A stretch of DNA of 64,000 bases from Candidatus Scatomonas pullistercoris (GTDB lineage Bacteria > Bacillota > Clostridia > Lachnospirales > Lachnospiraceae): assembly GCA_018713515.1 (NCBI GenBank), contig DVOO01000030.1:62001-126000 (forward strand), given 5' to 3'. Below are positions 1-8,090 of this stretch, in pieces. The position numbers were made by a program, and so were the translations under genes. The notes under the pieces were generated by a model. The model was not told where the DNA came from and ran no database searches. It saw only the letters and a program-made list of their open reading frames with translations. Positions within the stretch are counted from its first letter, which is position 1. Every line of letters starts with the position of its first letter.

Positions 1-25
1 TAAATCCAGGTAAAATCCGGAGCCC

Positions 26-445
26 TCAAAACTCCCGGGCAAACAGAGAAGATTCTATTTCCAGAATATTTTCCAGAGAAATCCTGGTGCCGTCCGTCAG
101 CGCCAGGATCTTTTTCCGGGCGTCGATGTTTTCCAGGCGCCCATCAGAACTCTGATAGGATCCTCCCTGTTTCCGTGCATCGGGCCGGAACCAGGTAATC
201 CGGACTTCCGGGTGATCCCTGCAGACAGCCAGAAGCCGGAGCTTCCGCTGCAGTTCCTCCTGCAGATCCTCCCCCGGAATCTTTTTTGGAACTGTCAGCC
301 TGCTCCGTTCCCGGATCACCTGGCTGTAGCCGGTCAGGGCCGCGAAGGGGGCGAACTGAGCCGCCCGGAGAGAACGGGGCATGGGAGGATGAGAGGAGGA
401 GACATGGCGGGGAAGATCCATCATATCTTCGTAGGGTGAGTTCAT
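26..445 (-). CDS. YolD-like family protein
   Basis: A 139-residue soluble protein of the YolD-like family, small proteins that usually lie beside UmuC-type Y-family polymerases in Gram-positive bacteria and are thought to assist or modulate them. Support is the PRSLRAAQFAPFAALTGY segment near residues 23-40 (the family's typical 'R-A-x-F-x-P-F-A-A-L-x-G' core) and the position: its ATG overlaps the TGA of the polymerase gene by 4 bp (ATGA), so the two are translationally coupled and share the LexA-box promoter upstream. The C-terminal half is a beta-rich region ending in GTRISLENILEIE. Function beyond association with the polymerase is inference. Confidence 0.85.
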   Translation of the reverse strand: MNSPYEDMMDLPRHVSSSHPPMPRSLRAAQFAPFAALTGYSQVIRERSRLTVPKKIPGEDLQEELQRKLRLLAVCRDHPEVRITWFRPDARKQGGSYQSSDGRLENIDARKKILALTDGTRISLENILEIESSLFAREF

Positions 446-1962
446 GCCCTGTGCCCTCCAATCTGCTGATTGCGGTCTCTGGCGGTGGAGCCCTCCTGCA
501 GGCTCATGCCCCGCAGAACCGCGTTCTTTCCATATTTGTTCCGTATTTTGATCAGCGCCCTCTGCCAGCGCTTTTCACGGTCCGGGGAAACGGTTCTGTC
601 CTCCGGATTCCCGCCGGAAGGAGGAACATCGGGAAAGAGACTCAGCTGTTCATAAGATTCCCGTCCGGAGACTTCAGCCTCCGGCAGCACGTGGCCGGCC
701 GTAAGAGAGAGGCGGCGGATCAGAAGCGCAGGATCCGCAATGCGGTCGAAGAGCCCTGTGGCAGCTTCCAGGATCCGGGCAGAGGAAGCGGTGTAGCGGC
801 CCAGGGAAGCCGTGCCGCGGGCATGTCTGGGGACGGCGCGGCCATAATGGTCGCAGGTAACTTCCCCCTGGTAGGTTTGTCCGCGTCCATGCTTCAGATT
901 TTCCGTGTCATAGCCGATGGTGAGAACCAGCTGATCGGCCGCCAGTCCCTGCTCCGCCAGATCCATGGACAGAGAGTCCGCCATCTCCCGCAGAACCAGG
1001 CGGGCCTGCCGGCAGGGATAGGGGCAGTGCAGGACCTGGCCGGAACCAGTGCTGCTGGCCCGGGGCTGATAAGCCTTGATGTCGGCCAGGGTGCAGGACT
1101 CAAAGCCCCAGGCATGATCAATGAGCAGCTCCGCGTTGACGCCAAAAAGGCGGTACAGCAGTTCCTCGTTGTGAAAGTCGCGGGGACCGCCCAGAGAGCA
1201 GCGGGCAATGTCGCCCATGGTAAGAAGGCCGCAGCGCCGGAGCTTTTCCGCGTAGCCCCGCCCTACCCGCCAGAAGTCGGAGAGAGGCTTATGATCCCAC
1301 AATTCCCGGCGGTAGCTCTGCTCGTCCAGCCATGCGATCCGCGCGCCCCAGGCGTCCGGCTTCACATGCTTGGCCAGGATGTCCAGGGCTGTCTTGCAGA
1401 GATACAGATTCGTGCCGATCCCGGCGACGGCGGTGATCCCCACCGTGTTCTGAATGTCCAGGAGGATGGAGCGGGCAAATTCCCGGGGGCCAAGGCCGCT
1501 GGATGGCAGGTAGGAAGTGATGTCCATGAAAACCTCATCGATGGAGTAGACGTGGATATCCTCCGGCGCGGCATACTTCAGATAAATCTCGTAGATCCTG
1601 GCGCTGTACTCCATGTACAGGGCCATCCGGGGAGGGGCGGTGATATAATCCAGCTGAAGCCCGGGGGATGCTTCCAGTTCCGTGCTGCGGAAGGAACTTC
1701 CGGTAAAGCGGCGGCCCGGCGCCTGTCCCAGCCGCGCCGCGTTGATTTCCCGTACCTTCTGCTCCACCTGGAAGAGACGGGCGCGCCCCGGAATCCCGCA
1801 GGCTTTCAGGGAAGGAGATACGGCAAGGCAGATGGTCTTATCCGTGCGGCTTTTGTCCGCCACTACGAGATGGGTCGTCAGCGGGTCCAGCTGCCGCTGC
1901 ACGCACTCCACAGATGCGTAAAAAGATTTCAGATCAATGGCCAGATACGTCCGTTCCTTCAT
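442..1962 (-). CDS. Y-family DNA polymerase (UmuC/DinB-like)
   Basis: A translesion DNA polymerase of 506 residues. The N-terminal palm starts YLAIDLKSFYASVE, giving the first catalytic aspartate at residue 10, and the second metal-binding pair sits in the VYSIDEVF motif (Asp142, Glu143). A helix-hairpin-helix region and little finger follow. Near the C terminus an EQLSLF peptide fits the beta-clamp binding consensus, so the protein probably docks on the sliding clamp. The start is an ATG preceded by an AAGGAAAGG ribosome site. The gene is driven by a promoter containing a LexA box and is followed by the overlapping YolD-like gene, as expected for an SOS-induced mutagenic polymerase of the UmuC-like Gram-positive type. 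It is complete, with catalytic residues intact. Confidence 0.93.
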   Translation of the reverse strand: MKERTYLAIDLKSFYASVECVQRQLDPLTTHLVVADKSRTDKTICLAVSPSLKACGIPGRARLFQVEQKVREINAARLGQAPGRRFTGSSFRSTELEASPGLQLDYITAPPRMALYMEYSARIYEIYLKYAAPEDIHVYSIDEVFMDITSYLPSSGLGPREFARSILLDIQNTVGITAVAGIGTNLYLCKTALDILAKHVKPDAWGARIAWLDEQSYRRELWDHKPLSDFWRVGRGYAEKLRRCGLLTMGDIARCSLGGPRDFHNEELLYRLFGVNAELLIDHAWGFESCTLADIKAYQPRASSTGSGQVLHCPYPCRQARLVLREMADSLSMDLAEQGLAADQLVLTIGYDTENLKHGRGQTYQGEVTCDHYGRAVPRHARGTASLGRYTASSARILEAATGLFDRIADPALLIRRLSLTAGHVLPEAEVSGRESYEQLSLFPDVPPSGGNPEDRTVSPDREKRWQRALIKIRNKYGKNAVLRGMSLQEGSTARDRNQQIGGHRA

Positions 1963-2011
1963 AAGCGCTGTGTCCTTTCCTTCCCGGTATGCCGGCAGAT
2001 TTTACAGTTTT

Positions 2012-2040
2012 ATTATACGAACATACGTTCGAAAAATCAA
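2012..2040 (-). promoter_or_regulatory. Sigma-A promoter with LexA box (SOS)
   Basis: Read on the minus strand, TTGATT is followed by exactly 17 bp and TATAAT. The spacer holds the palindrome CGAAC-GTAT-GTTCG (plus-strand 2018-2031), a near-perfect match to the Gram-positive LexA/DinR operator (GAAC-N4-GTTC core). A repressor sitting between -35 and -10 would block RNA polymerase, so the downstream polymerase/YolD pair should be induced by DNA damage. Confidence 0.92.
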
Positions 2041-2530
2041 TGGGAATTATTGCCAAAAAGAGAAGGGTATTTCTTAAGGTCCCCGGGAAGGGGAGGCGCC
2101 GGGTCGGGTCCTGCAGGCCGGCAGTAAATTTTAAAAAGATTTTAGATTCTCTTCTAAAAGATTTCAGAGATTGGACAAATTCCGGACACAGATACCCGGT
2201 ATACTATAAACATATTCGGAACCGGGGATACGGAAAATATTTTTTCCTCCTGTGAGAAACGGTTTCGGTTCAGGGCCGACTGCCCCGTATCCGGATGGAC
2301 TGTCCGGGTGCGAATATAATAAATTTTATCGAAGAGAGAAACTGATGAGTCAGAGGCGTTTCAGAATGAAATGCGTTCGGTTTCTCTCTTTTCTATTGGG
2401 AAAATGTCCGCGATTGATTGCTTTTTACCTGCGGTTGGTGTTATGATAAAAAAACAGGGACCGGCGGAGAGAAATCTCTGCTGGCCCTTTTCGGTGTTAA
2501 TGATTATTGCTAAAGCAGGAGGAAATGCGC
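2041..2530 (+). other. Intergenic region with two stacked RNA hairpins
   Basis: About 490 bases between the divergent SOS operon and the hydrolase lipoprotein gene, with no convincing coding frame. A TATACT/TATAAA-rich stretch near 2200-2210 could be a -10 region, but no good -35 is visible. Two structured elements follow. One is an 11-bp stem (2332-2342 with 2380-2390) enclosing an inner hairpin (2356-2363 with 2367-2374). The other is a terminator-like hairpin at 2456-2491. Together they look like the structured leader of the downstream operon or a small RNA; no known riboswitch class was recognised. Confidence 0.45.
2456..2491 (+). terminator. Terminator-like hairpin in leader
   Basis: AGGG and CC on the left arm pair with GG and CCCT on the right, continuing through GCGGAGA/TCTCTGC (with G-U pairs) around a GAAA tetraloop, and TTTT follows. 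It sits about 25 bp before the AGGAGG of the lipoprotein gene, so it could act as an attenuator for the whole hydrolase-STAS-NRPS-phosphatase unit or end an upstream short transcript. Confidence 0.5.
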
Positions 2531-3511
2531 ATGGAGAAGGAGATGGCAGGAGTTCTGGCCGCGGTACTGTTTTTCTGCACCGCCGCAGGCGGCTGCGGGG
2601 ATAAGGCACAGGAACAGGCAGATTACGGAGAGGATGTCCTCTGGGCCTATAACGGAACGGACAGCGAAAAAGAAGCGGATCTGTTTCTGATCGGGCCCAC
2701 CACCTATGCGGGAGATGAGGATACGATTAATATGTCTCTGGAGGATGAAGAGGGGAAGGCCGGTTTTCTGGGAGCGCTGAATATGGAGCGGGGCATCTAC
2801 GAGGACACGCTGGATATGTACGCCCCCTACTACAGCCAGGGATCCCTGTCGGCCATCACGGAGGGCCGTATGGAGGAGTCCTACGATGTGGCCTATGAGG
2901 ATGTGTCGGCGGCCTTTGAATATTATCTGGAACATAAAAAGGGGGACGATCCCTTTGTGCTGGCGGGATTCTCCCAGGGAGCCTACATGTGCCTGGAACT
3001 GATAAAGGATTATCCGGAGGCGATGTCCGACATGATCGCCTGCTACTGTATCGGCTGGGCGCTGACGAAAGAGGATGTGGAAGAATATCCGCAGCTGGTC
3101 CCGGCTTCCGGCGAGACAGATACGGGCGTGATCGTCTGCTTCAGCTCTGAGTCCGAGGAAATTACCGATTCTTTTTTTATCCCGGAGGGAACCTGGTCCT
3201 ACAGCATCAACCCGCTGAACTGGAAGACAGATGGCACGGTGGCCGACAAGTCTCTGAATCTGGGAGCCTGCTTTACGGATTATGAGGGGAATATCACCAC
3301 AGAGGTGCCCCAGCTGACGGGCGCCTATATCGATGAAGAGAGAGGCGCGCTGAAGGTGACGGATGTATCTCCGGAGGATTATCCGGCGGCTCTGGACTTC
3401 CTGCAGGAGGGCGAATACCATGTCTACGATTATCAGTTCTTCTACCGGAATCTGCAGGAAAATGTGGCGAAACGGGTGGAGGCCTATCTTTACAAGCAGG
3501 AGGCTTTATGA
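2531..3511 (+). CDS. DUF3089-type alpha/beta-hydrolase lipoprotein
   Basis: A 326-residue secreted hydrolase. The start is the ATG 8 bp after AGGAGG; upstream in-frame TTG and ATG codons lie before or too near that site. The N terminus is a short hydrophobic leader ending in TAAGGC, a plausible but imperfect lipobox, so the protein is probably tethered to the outer face of the membrane. The body matches DUF3089 alpha/beta-hydrolases: YAPYYSQ early on, and the nucleophile elbow GFSQGA with Ser148. No substrate is known for the family. The STAS gene begins 38 bp downstream and the NRPS follows, so it may process the NRPS product; that is inference from position only. Confidence 0.8.
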   Translation: MEKEMAGVLAAVLFFCTAAGGCGDKAQEQADYGEDVLWAYNGTDSEKEADLFLIGPTTYAGDEDTINMSLEDEEGKAGFLGALNMERGIYEDTLDMYAPYYSQGSLSAITEGRMEESYDVAYEDVSAAFEYYLEHKKGDDPFVLAGFSQGAYMCLELIKDYPEAMSDMIACYCIGWALTKEDVEEYPQLVPASGETDTGVIVCFSSESEEITDSFFIPEGTWSYSINPLNWKTDGTVADKSLNLGACFTDYEGNITTEVPQLTGAYIDEERGALKVTDVSPEDYPAALDFLQEGEYHVYDYQFFYRNLQENVAKRVEAYLYKQEAL

Positions 3512-3549
3512 TAGACTTTAACAGAAAGTGAAAACAGGAGGTAACAGCC

Positions 3550-3846
3550 ATGAATATACATAGAAATGCCAGCGGGACAGCGCTGACCCTGACCCTGGAA
3601 GGCCGTCTGGATACCACCACCGCGCCGCTTCTGGATGCGGAGCTGAAGAAGTCCATTGCGGGAGTGACGGAACTGATCCTGGATTTTGAGAAACTGGAAT
3701 ATATCTCATCGGCGGGGCTCCGCGTGCTTCTGTCTACCCAGAAAACGATGAACAAACAGGGGACCATGGTGATCCGTCATGTAAATGAGACTGTCATGGA
3801 GGTCTTTGAAGTTACAGGATTTGTGGATATCCTGACGATCCAGTAG
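3550..3846 (+). CDS. STAS-domain anti-anti-sigma factor (RsbV/SpoIIAA-like)
   Basis: A 98-residue single STAS domain. It has the family pattern: a beta-strand opening, LEGRLDTTTAPLLDAEL (residues 16-32), then ILDFEKLEYISSAGLRVL. Ser54 aligns with the phosphorylated serine of SpoIIAA/RsbV. In the family, the unphosphorylated form binds an RsbW-type kinase and frees that kinase's partner. A strong AGGAGGT site precedes the ATG. The likely kinase and phosphatase are both in the fusion protein encoded after the NRPS, so the partner-switch components bracket the NRPS gene. No sigma factor gene is nearby, so the output target is unknown. Confidence 0.93.
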   Translation: MNIHRNASGTALTLTLEGRLDTTTAPLLDAELKKSIAGVTELILDFEKLEYISSAGLRVLLSTQKTMNKQGTMVIRHVNETVMEVFEVTGFVDILTIQ

Positions 3847-3876
3847 GCGGGCCGTGCGTATACAGAAGGGAAAGAA

Positions 3877-6800
3877 ATGAGCAATAGAGAGATTCATCTG
3901 AGCCTCTCCCGGAAAAGCATGATGCAGAATGAGGAGGCTTTTCCGGGAGAGGCTGTGAATACCATAGCCGTACGGATGTATTTTCCGCAGTGCGGAGCGC
4001 AGTCCGTGTGCCGTGCTGTGGATCAGGTAACAGAACACACCGGAGTCTTCCGGCTCCAGCTGACAAAGGATGCAGCGGGCGCACTTGTCCTGACAGATTC
4101 AGGAGAATGCGCCGCTTTTTGTATGTCTGAGGACAGAAAAACGCGCCGGGAGGCGGAGGAATTCTGCCGCCGGCTGGAGGCGGAACCCTTCCGGGGCTTC
4201 CCGGACTGCGGGCTGTGGGAGGCCAGGGCCATTCCCGTGCTTGAAGGAGGAACCCTGCTGTCTCTCCGGTTTCATCATGTGCTGGTGGACGGCTACAGCA
4301 TGTGCCAGACTGCCCAGCGGATTCTGGATGCCCTGGGAGGGGAAGAGACAGAGGAGATTCCTCTTGGAGAAGAGAGGGCGGAGCAGAACTTTGATCCGGA
4401 GGAGGAAAAGAAGTTCTGGCTGGAGTATTTCCGGGACGCGGAATTTGAGAGCAGTATCCTGCCCGGCCAGGCGGAGGGATGCAGGAGGACCTGTTATACC
4501 CGGGAGATATCCGAGGAACTGGGGAGACAAATTGACCGGTTCGCCGCAGAGCAGAACCTTACGCCGGCTGCGGTTTTCTCCGGAGCGCTTTCCGTCTATC
4601 TGGCAGGCGCGGAGCAGTGCCGGGACGCGGTATTTTTGATGCCCCGCCTGAACCGGAATTCTCAGGAGGAGAGAGAAGCCTTTGGCTGCCGGACACTGGT
4701 GGTGCCTGTGCGGGTGCCGGTGGAGGAGAGGGACCGTTTTTCGAACCTCTGCCGCAGGGCGCTGTCCAGAAGCCGCAGCGCTTCTGAACATAAGCAGTAC
4801 GGAATGGGGAAAATTCTCGGTGATCTGCAGAGAGAGGGAATCTGCGGCAGTTCTGTGAGCGAATACACGCTGAATATTTATCAGCCTGTGCTGCGGGGAA
4901 AAATCCCCTTTGAGATCTGGCTCAGCATGGACGGAGCCATGCACAATCATCTGACCCTGAATATTACCAGGCTGCAGGGAAAATATACGATCTGCTATGA
5001 CGGACGGGACGGAATCTACGGCGAAAGGCAGGTAGAGCGGTTCCACCAGGCTTTTGCGGAAATACTGAGAAGGGGCACCGGGGAGGATCCGCAGGTTCGG
5101 GAGCTTCCCCTGACAGCTCTGGAGGAGGAGGCGCTGCTGCGCAGCGTGCAGGGGCCGCAGGTGCCCTTCGATCCCTGCGATACGATTCCCTCCCTGTTCC
5201 GCAGGGCTGTGGAAAAATATGGGAAGGCCCCGGCCCTGTACGCGGGGGAAAACAGTCTCACCTATGAGGAACTGGACCGGCTGTCCAACCGGGTGGCCAA
5301 CGGGCTTCTGGAGAGGGGGATCGGTTCCGGCTGCCGTGTTCTGTATCTGCTGAACCGGGATATCCGCCTGATTCCCGTAATGCTGGGCATCTCCAAGGCC
5401 GGAGCGGCCTTTATTCCGGTGGATCCCCAGTATCCCAGGGAACGCATCGATTATATCTTTGAGAACAGCCAGGCGGCCTGCCTGATCTCTTCCGCCAATG
5501 TGGAAGGGGCGGAACGGTTTTCCTATGTGGAGGCAGAGGAGCTGCTGGCCTGCCGGAAGACCTGCGATCCGCAGATTCCCGTTTCCCAGGAGCAGCTGGC
5601 CTACTGCATTTATACCTCCGGCACCACCGGAAGGCCCAAGGGGGTCATGCTGTCCCACAGGGGGATCGTGAATATCACGCGGCCGGAGAATAATCCCTTT
5701 AACCGGGACATTTGCCGGAACTGCCGGGGAATTGTGGCCATTGGCTCTGTGTGCTTTGATATTTCTCTGTTTGAAATTTTTGTGCCGCTGCTGAACGGAA
5801 GATTCGTGGAGTTCGCGCCGGAGCGGGCAATGGCTGACCCGGAGGCTCTGTCCTGGCTGATCCGGGCCCACGGGGCGGATATTCTCCACTGTACGCCCTC
5901 CCGTCTGACGGCCTATCTTCACAATCGCCATTTCGTGGAAGCCCTGGAGGGCGTGCATGCGGTTCTGGCCGCGGGCGAGATCCTGCCCTCGGCGCTGGCG
6001 GATGAGCTGGATCATATGGGGATCCGGATCTACAACGGATACGGCCCTACGGAGACCACCATTGGAGCTACCATCACGGAGGCGGGAGATAACGAAACCA
6101 TTGGAAGACCGATTGCCAATATGGGGGTTATGATCCTGGGACGCCGGGGCGAGCTGCTTCCGCTGAGCGCGGCGGGAGAGATCTGTGTCTGGGGAGCCGG
6201 GGTGGGCATCGGCTATCACGGCCTTCCGGAACAGACGGCGGAAAAGTTTACCATTCTGCAGGGGCGCCGGGTGTACCGGACCGGCGATGTGGGACAGTTT
6301 ACGGAAGACGGACGCATCCTGTACCGGGGAAGAAATGACAGCCAGGTAAAGCTGCGGGGGCTCCGGCTGGAGCTGTCGGAGATTGAGAACCGGATCCGTG
6401 AACAGCCCGCCGTGGGAGCGGTTCATGTGCTGGTGCGCAGCATCAGCGGTTCCCAGCATCTGGCGGCTTTTTATACGGTGAAGGAGGGGCTGGCTGTGAC
6501 TGCGGAGACACTGAAGGCAGCTCTGCGGGAAAGTCTTCCCCTTTATATGGTGCCGGATGTATGGAAAGAGCTCCCGGAAATGCCCCAGACCCCGGGAGGC
6601 AAGACGGATTTTGGAGCGCTGCAGCGGGAGCCGGTGGAATACGTAAGAAACTACCGGGCGCCTTCCGGCAGGACGGAAGAGGCCATCGCTGAAGCCTATG
6701 AGAAGGTGCTGGAGGTTTCGCCGGTGGGAGCGGAGGATTCTTTCTTTGAGCTGGGCGGAGACAGCCTCCATATCTCAGAGGTGATCTGTGAGATCGAGGA

Positions 6801-8079
6801 GCGGCTGCCGGGCGTCAGCATCGACTTTTCCGACGTCTTTTCGTATCCCACGCCGGAGCTGCTGGCCCAGCATCTGAAGGCGCCGGAGGAGAAGGAAAAA
6901 GAGACTTCCCTGCATCATCTGGATTACCGGGGGATTCGGGAACTCTTATCCGGGAACAGGCCGGGATCCGGGAGCCGGAAAAATCTGGGCAACATTCTGC
7001 TCACAGGAGTGACCGGATTTCTGGGCATCCATATCCTGACGGAGCTTCTGAAGCATCCGGATTCCTGGAACCGGATCTGGTGCCTGGTGCGCCCGAATCA
7101 GAGACTTTCCGCGGAGAAGCGTCTCCGCAGCACGCTGTTCTACTACAGCGAAGATGATTACAGCAGTCTGTTCGGAGAGAGGCTGCTGGTGGCGGACGGA
7201 GATATCACTGATGAGCAGGCTTTCCGAAAAGGCCTGGGAGAAAAGATCGATCTGGTGATCAACTCCGCCGCCAATGTAGCCCATTTTGCGGCGGATGACC
7301 GGCTGGAGAAGACGAACACGGGGGGGGTGAAAAATCTTCTGCGGTTCTGCCAGCGGGAAGCGGCAGCCCTGGTCCAGATTTCCACAGTCAGTGTGGGCGG
7401 CATCTATCCCCGGGACGGGGAACCGCTGCTTTTGACGGAGCGGGATCTGTATGTAGGTCAGGAAATCCGCAACCAGTATATCCTTTCTAAATATATGGCG
7501 GAGTATGAAGCGCTCAGAGCCGCGGCCGACCGGGGGATCCCGGTAAAAATCATGCGGGTGGGCAATCTGCAGGGCCGGATCTCGGACGGAGAATTCCAGA
7601 TGAACAACCGGACCAATGCCTTTACGAGACAGCTGGCTTCGTATGTAAAGATCGGAGCGACCCCCGCCTCTCTGTACCGGGGAAGCGTGAATTTTTCTCC
7701 TGTGGATGAAACGGCCCGCATCCTGGTGAAGCTGGCGGCTCTGCGGACGGAGACGGCGGTCTATCATGTCTGCCCGCCGGAGGAAGTGCCCTACCGGAAG
7801 ATTTTCCAGGTGCTGGAGCGGTTCGGACACCCGGTGGAGGCGGAGAGCGACAGCCGGTTTGAACAGCGGCTTGCGGAGCTTTCCAGAACCCGGGAGGGGC
7901 GTACGCTGACAGAGGGAATCCTTCTGGAACGGCCCAATATGGCCTACCGGGATACGGCTGTGTCAGAGGAACTGACGGCGGCGGTGCTGGCTGCCATGGG
8001 CGAGAAGTGGCAGCCGGTAACGGAGGCGTATCTGGAGAAGTACATTGCGGCTCTGGATGATCTTTTTATGTTTGAATAG
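3877..8079 (+). CDS. Single-module NRPS: condensation-adenylation-carrier-thioester reductase
   Basis: A 1400-residue non-ribosomal peptide synthetase. A condensation domain (about 1-430) carries HHVLVDG at residues 133-139, the HHxxxDG active site. The adenylation domain (about 440-930) has YTSGTTGRPKG, YNGYGPTETT, YRTGDVG and the terminal TPGGK lysine. The carrier domain has LGGDSL with the phosphopantetheine serine at 963. The C-terminal reductase (about 1035-1400) has LLTGVTGFLG for NADPH and a YILSK catalytic pair. There is one module and no thioesterase, so it probably acylates one amino acid and releases it as an aldehyde or alcohol. A hand alignment gives the specificity residues D-I-F-H-L-A-G-I-G-K, which I cannot assign. 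No phosphopantetheinyl transferase is in the window. Confidence 0.93.
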   Translation: MSNREIHLSLSRKSMMQNEEAFPGEAVNTIAVRMYFPQCGAQSVCRAVDQVTEHTGVFRLQLTKDAAGALVLTDSGECAAFCMSEDRKTRREAEEFCRRLEAEPFRGFPDCGLWEARAIPVLEGGTLLSLRFHHVLVDGYSMCQTAQRILDALGGEETEEIPLGEERAEQNFDPEEEKKFWLEYFRDAEFESSILPGQAEGCRRTCYTREISEELGRQIDRFAAEQNLTPAAVFSGALSVYLAGAEQCRDAVFLMPRLNRNSQEEREAFGCRTLVVPVRVPVEERDRFSNLCRRALSRSRSASEHKQYGMGKILGDLQREGICGSSVSEYTLNIYQPVLRGKIPFEIWLSMDGAMHNHLTLNITRLQGKYTICYDGRDGIYGERQVERFHQAFAEILRRGTGEDPQVRELPLTALEEEALLRSVQGPQVPFDPCDTIPSLFRRAVEKYGKAPALYAGENSLTYEELDRLSNRVANGLLERGIGSGCRVLYLLNRDIRLIPVMLGISKAGAAFIPVDPQYPRERIDYIFENSQAACLISSANVEGAERFSYVEAEELLACRKTCDPQIPVSQEQLAYCIYTSGTTGRPKGVMLSHRGIVNITRPENNPFNRDICRNCRGIVAIGSVCFDISLFEIFVPLLNGRFVEFAPERAMADPEALSWLIRAHGADILHCTPSRLTAYLHNRHFVEALEGVHAVLAAGEILPSALADELDHMGIRIYNGYGPTETTIGATITEAGDNETIGRPIANMGVMILGRRGELLPLSAAGEICVWGAGVGIGYHGLPEQTAEKFTILQGRRVYRTGDVGQFTEDGRILYRGRNDSQVKLRGLRLELSEIENRIREQPAVGAVHVLVRSISGSQHLAAFYTVKEGLAVTAETLKAALRESLPLYMVPDVWKELPEMPQTPGGKTDFGALQREPVEYVRNYRAPSGRTEEAIAEAYEKVLEVSPVGAEDSFFELGGDSLHISEVICEIEERLPGVSIDFSDVFSYPTPELLAQHLKAPEEKEKETSLHHLDYRGIRELLSGNRPGSGSRKNLGNILLTGVTGFLGIHILTELLKHPDSWNRIWCLVRPNQRLSAEKRLRSTLFYYSEDDYSSLFGERLLVADGDITDEQAFRKGLGEKIDLVINSAANVAHFAADDRLEKTNTGGVKNLLRFCQREAAALVQISTVSVGGIYPRDGEPLLLTERDLYVGQEIRNQYILSKYMAEYEALRAAADRGIPVKIMRVGNLQGRISDGEFQMNNRTNAFTRQLASYVKIGATPASLYRGSVNFSPVDETARILVKLAALRTETAVYHVCPPEEVPYRKIFQVLERFGHPVEAESDSRFEQRLAELSRTREGRTLTEGILLERPNMAYRDTAVSEELTAAVLAAMGEKWQPVTEAYLEKYIAALDDLFMFE

Positions 8080-8090
8080 GAGGAACATAT

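Noticed and set aside
286-2127. Long plus-strand open frame opposite the polymerase gene
   Set aside because: It is antisense to a complete Y-family polymerase with all motifs, has no ribosome site and no family resemblance; G+C-rich third positions explain it.
2338-2374. CTGATGAG followed by GAAA, like a hammerhead ribozyme core
   Set aside because: Stem II cannot form between the two core boxes and there is no stem III with a cleavage triplet; the local pairing is a simple nested hairpin.
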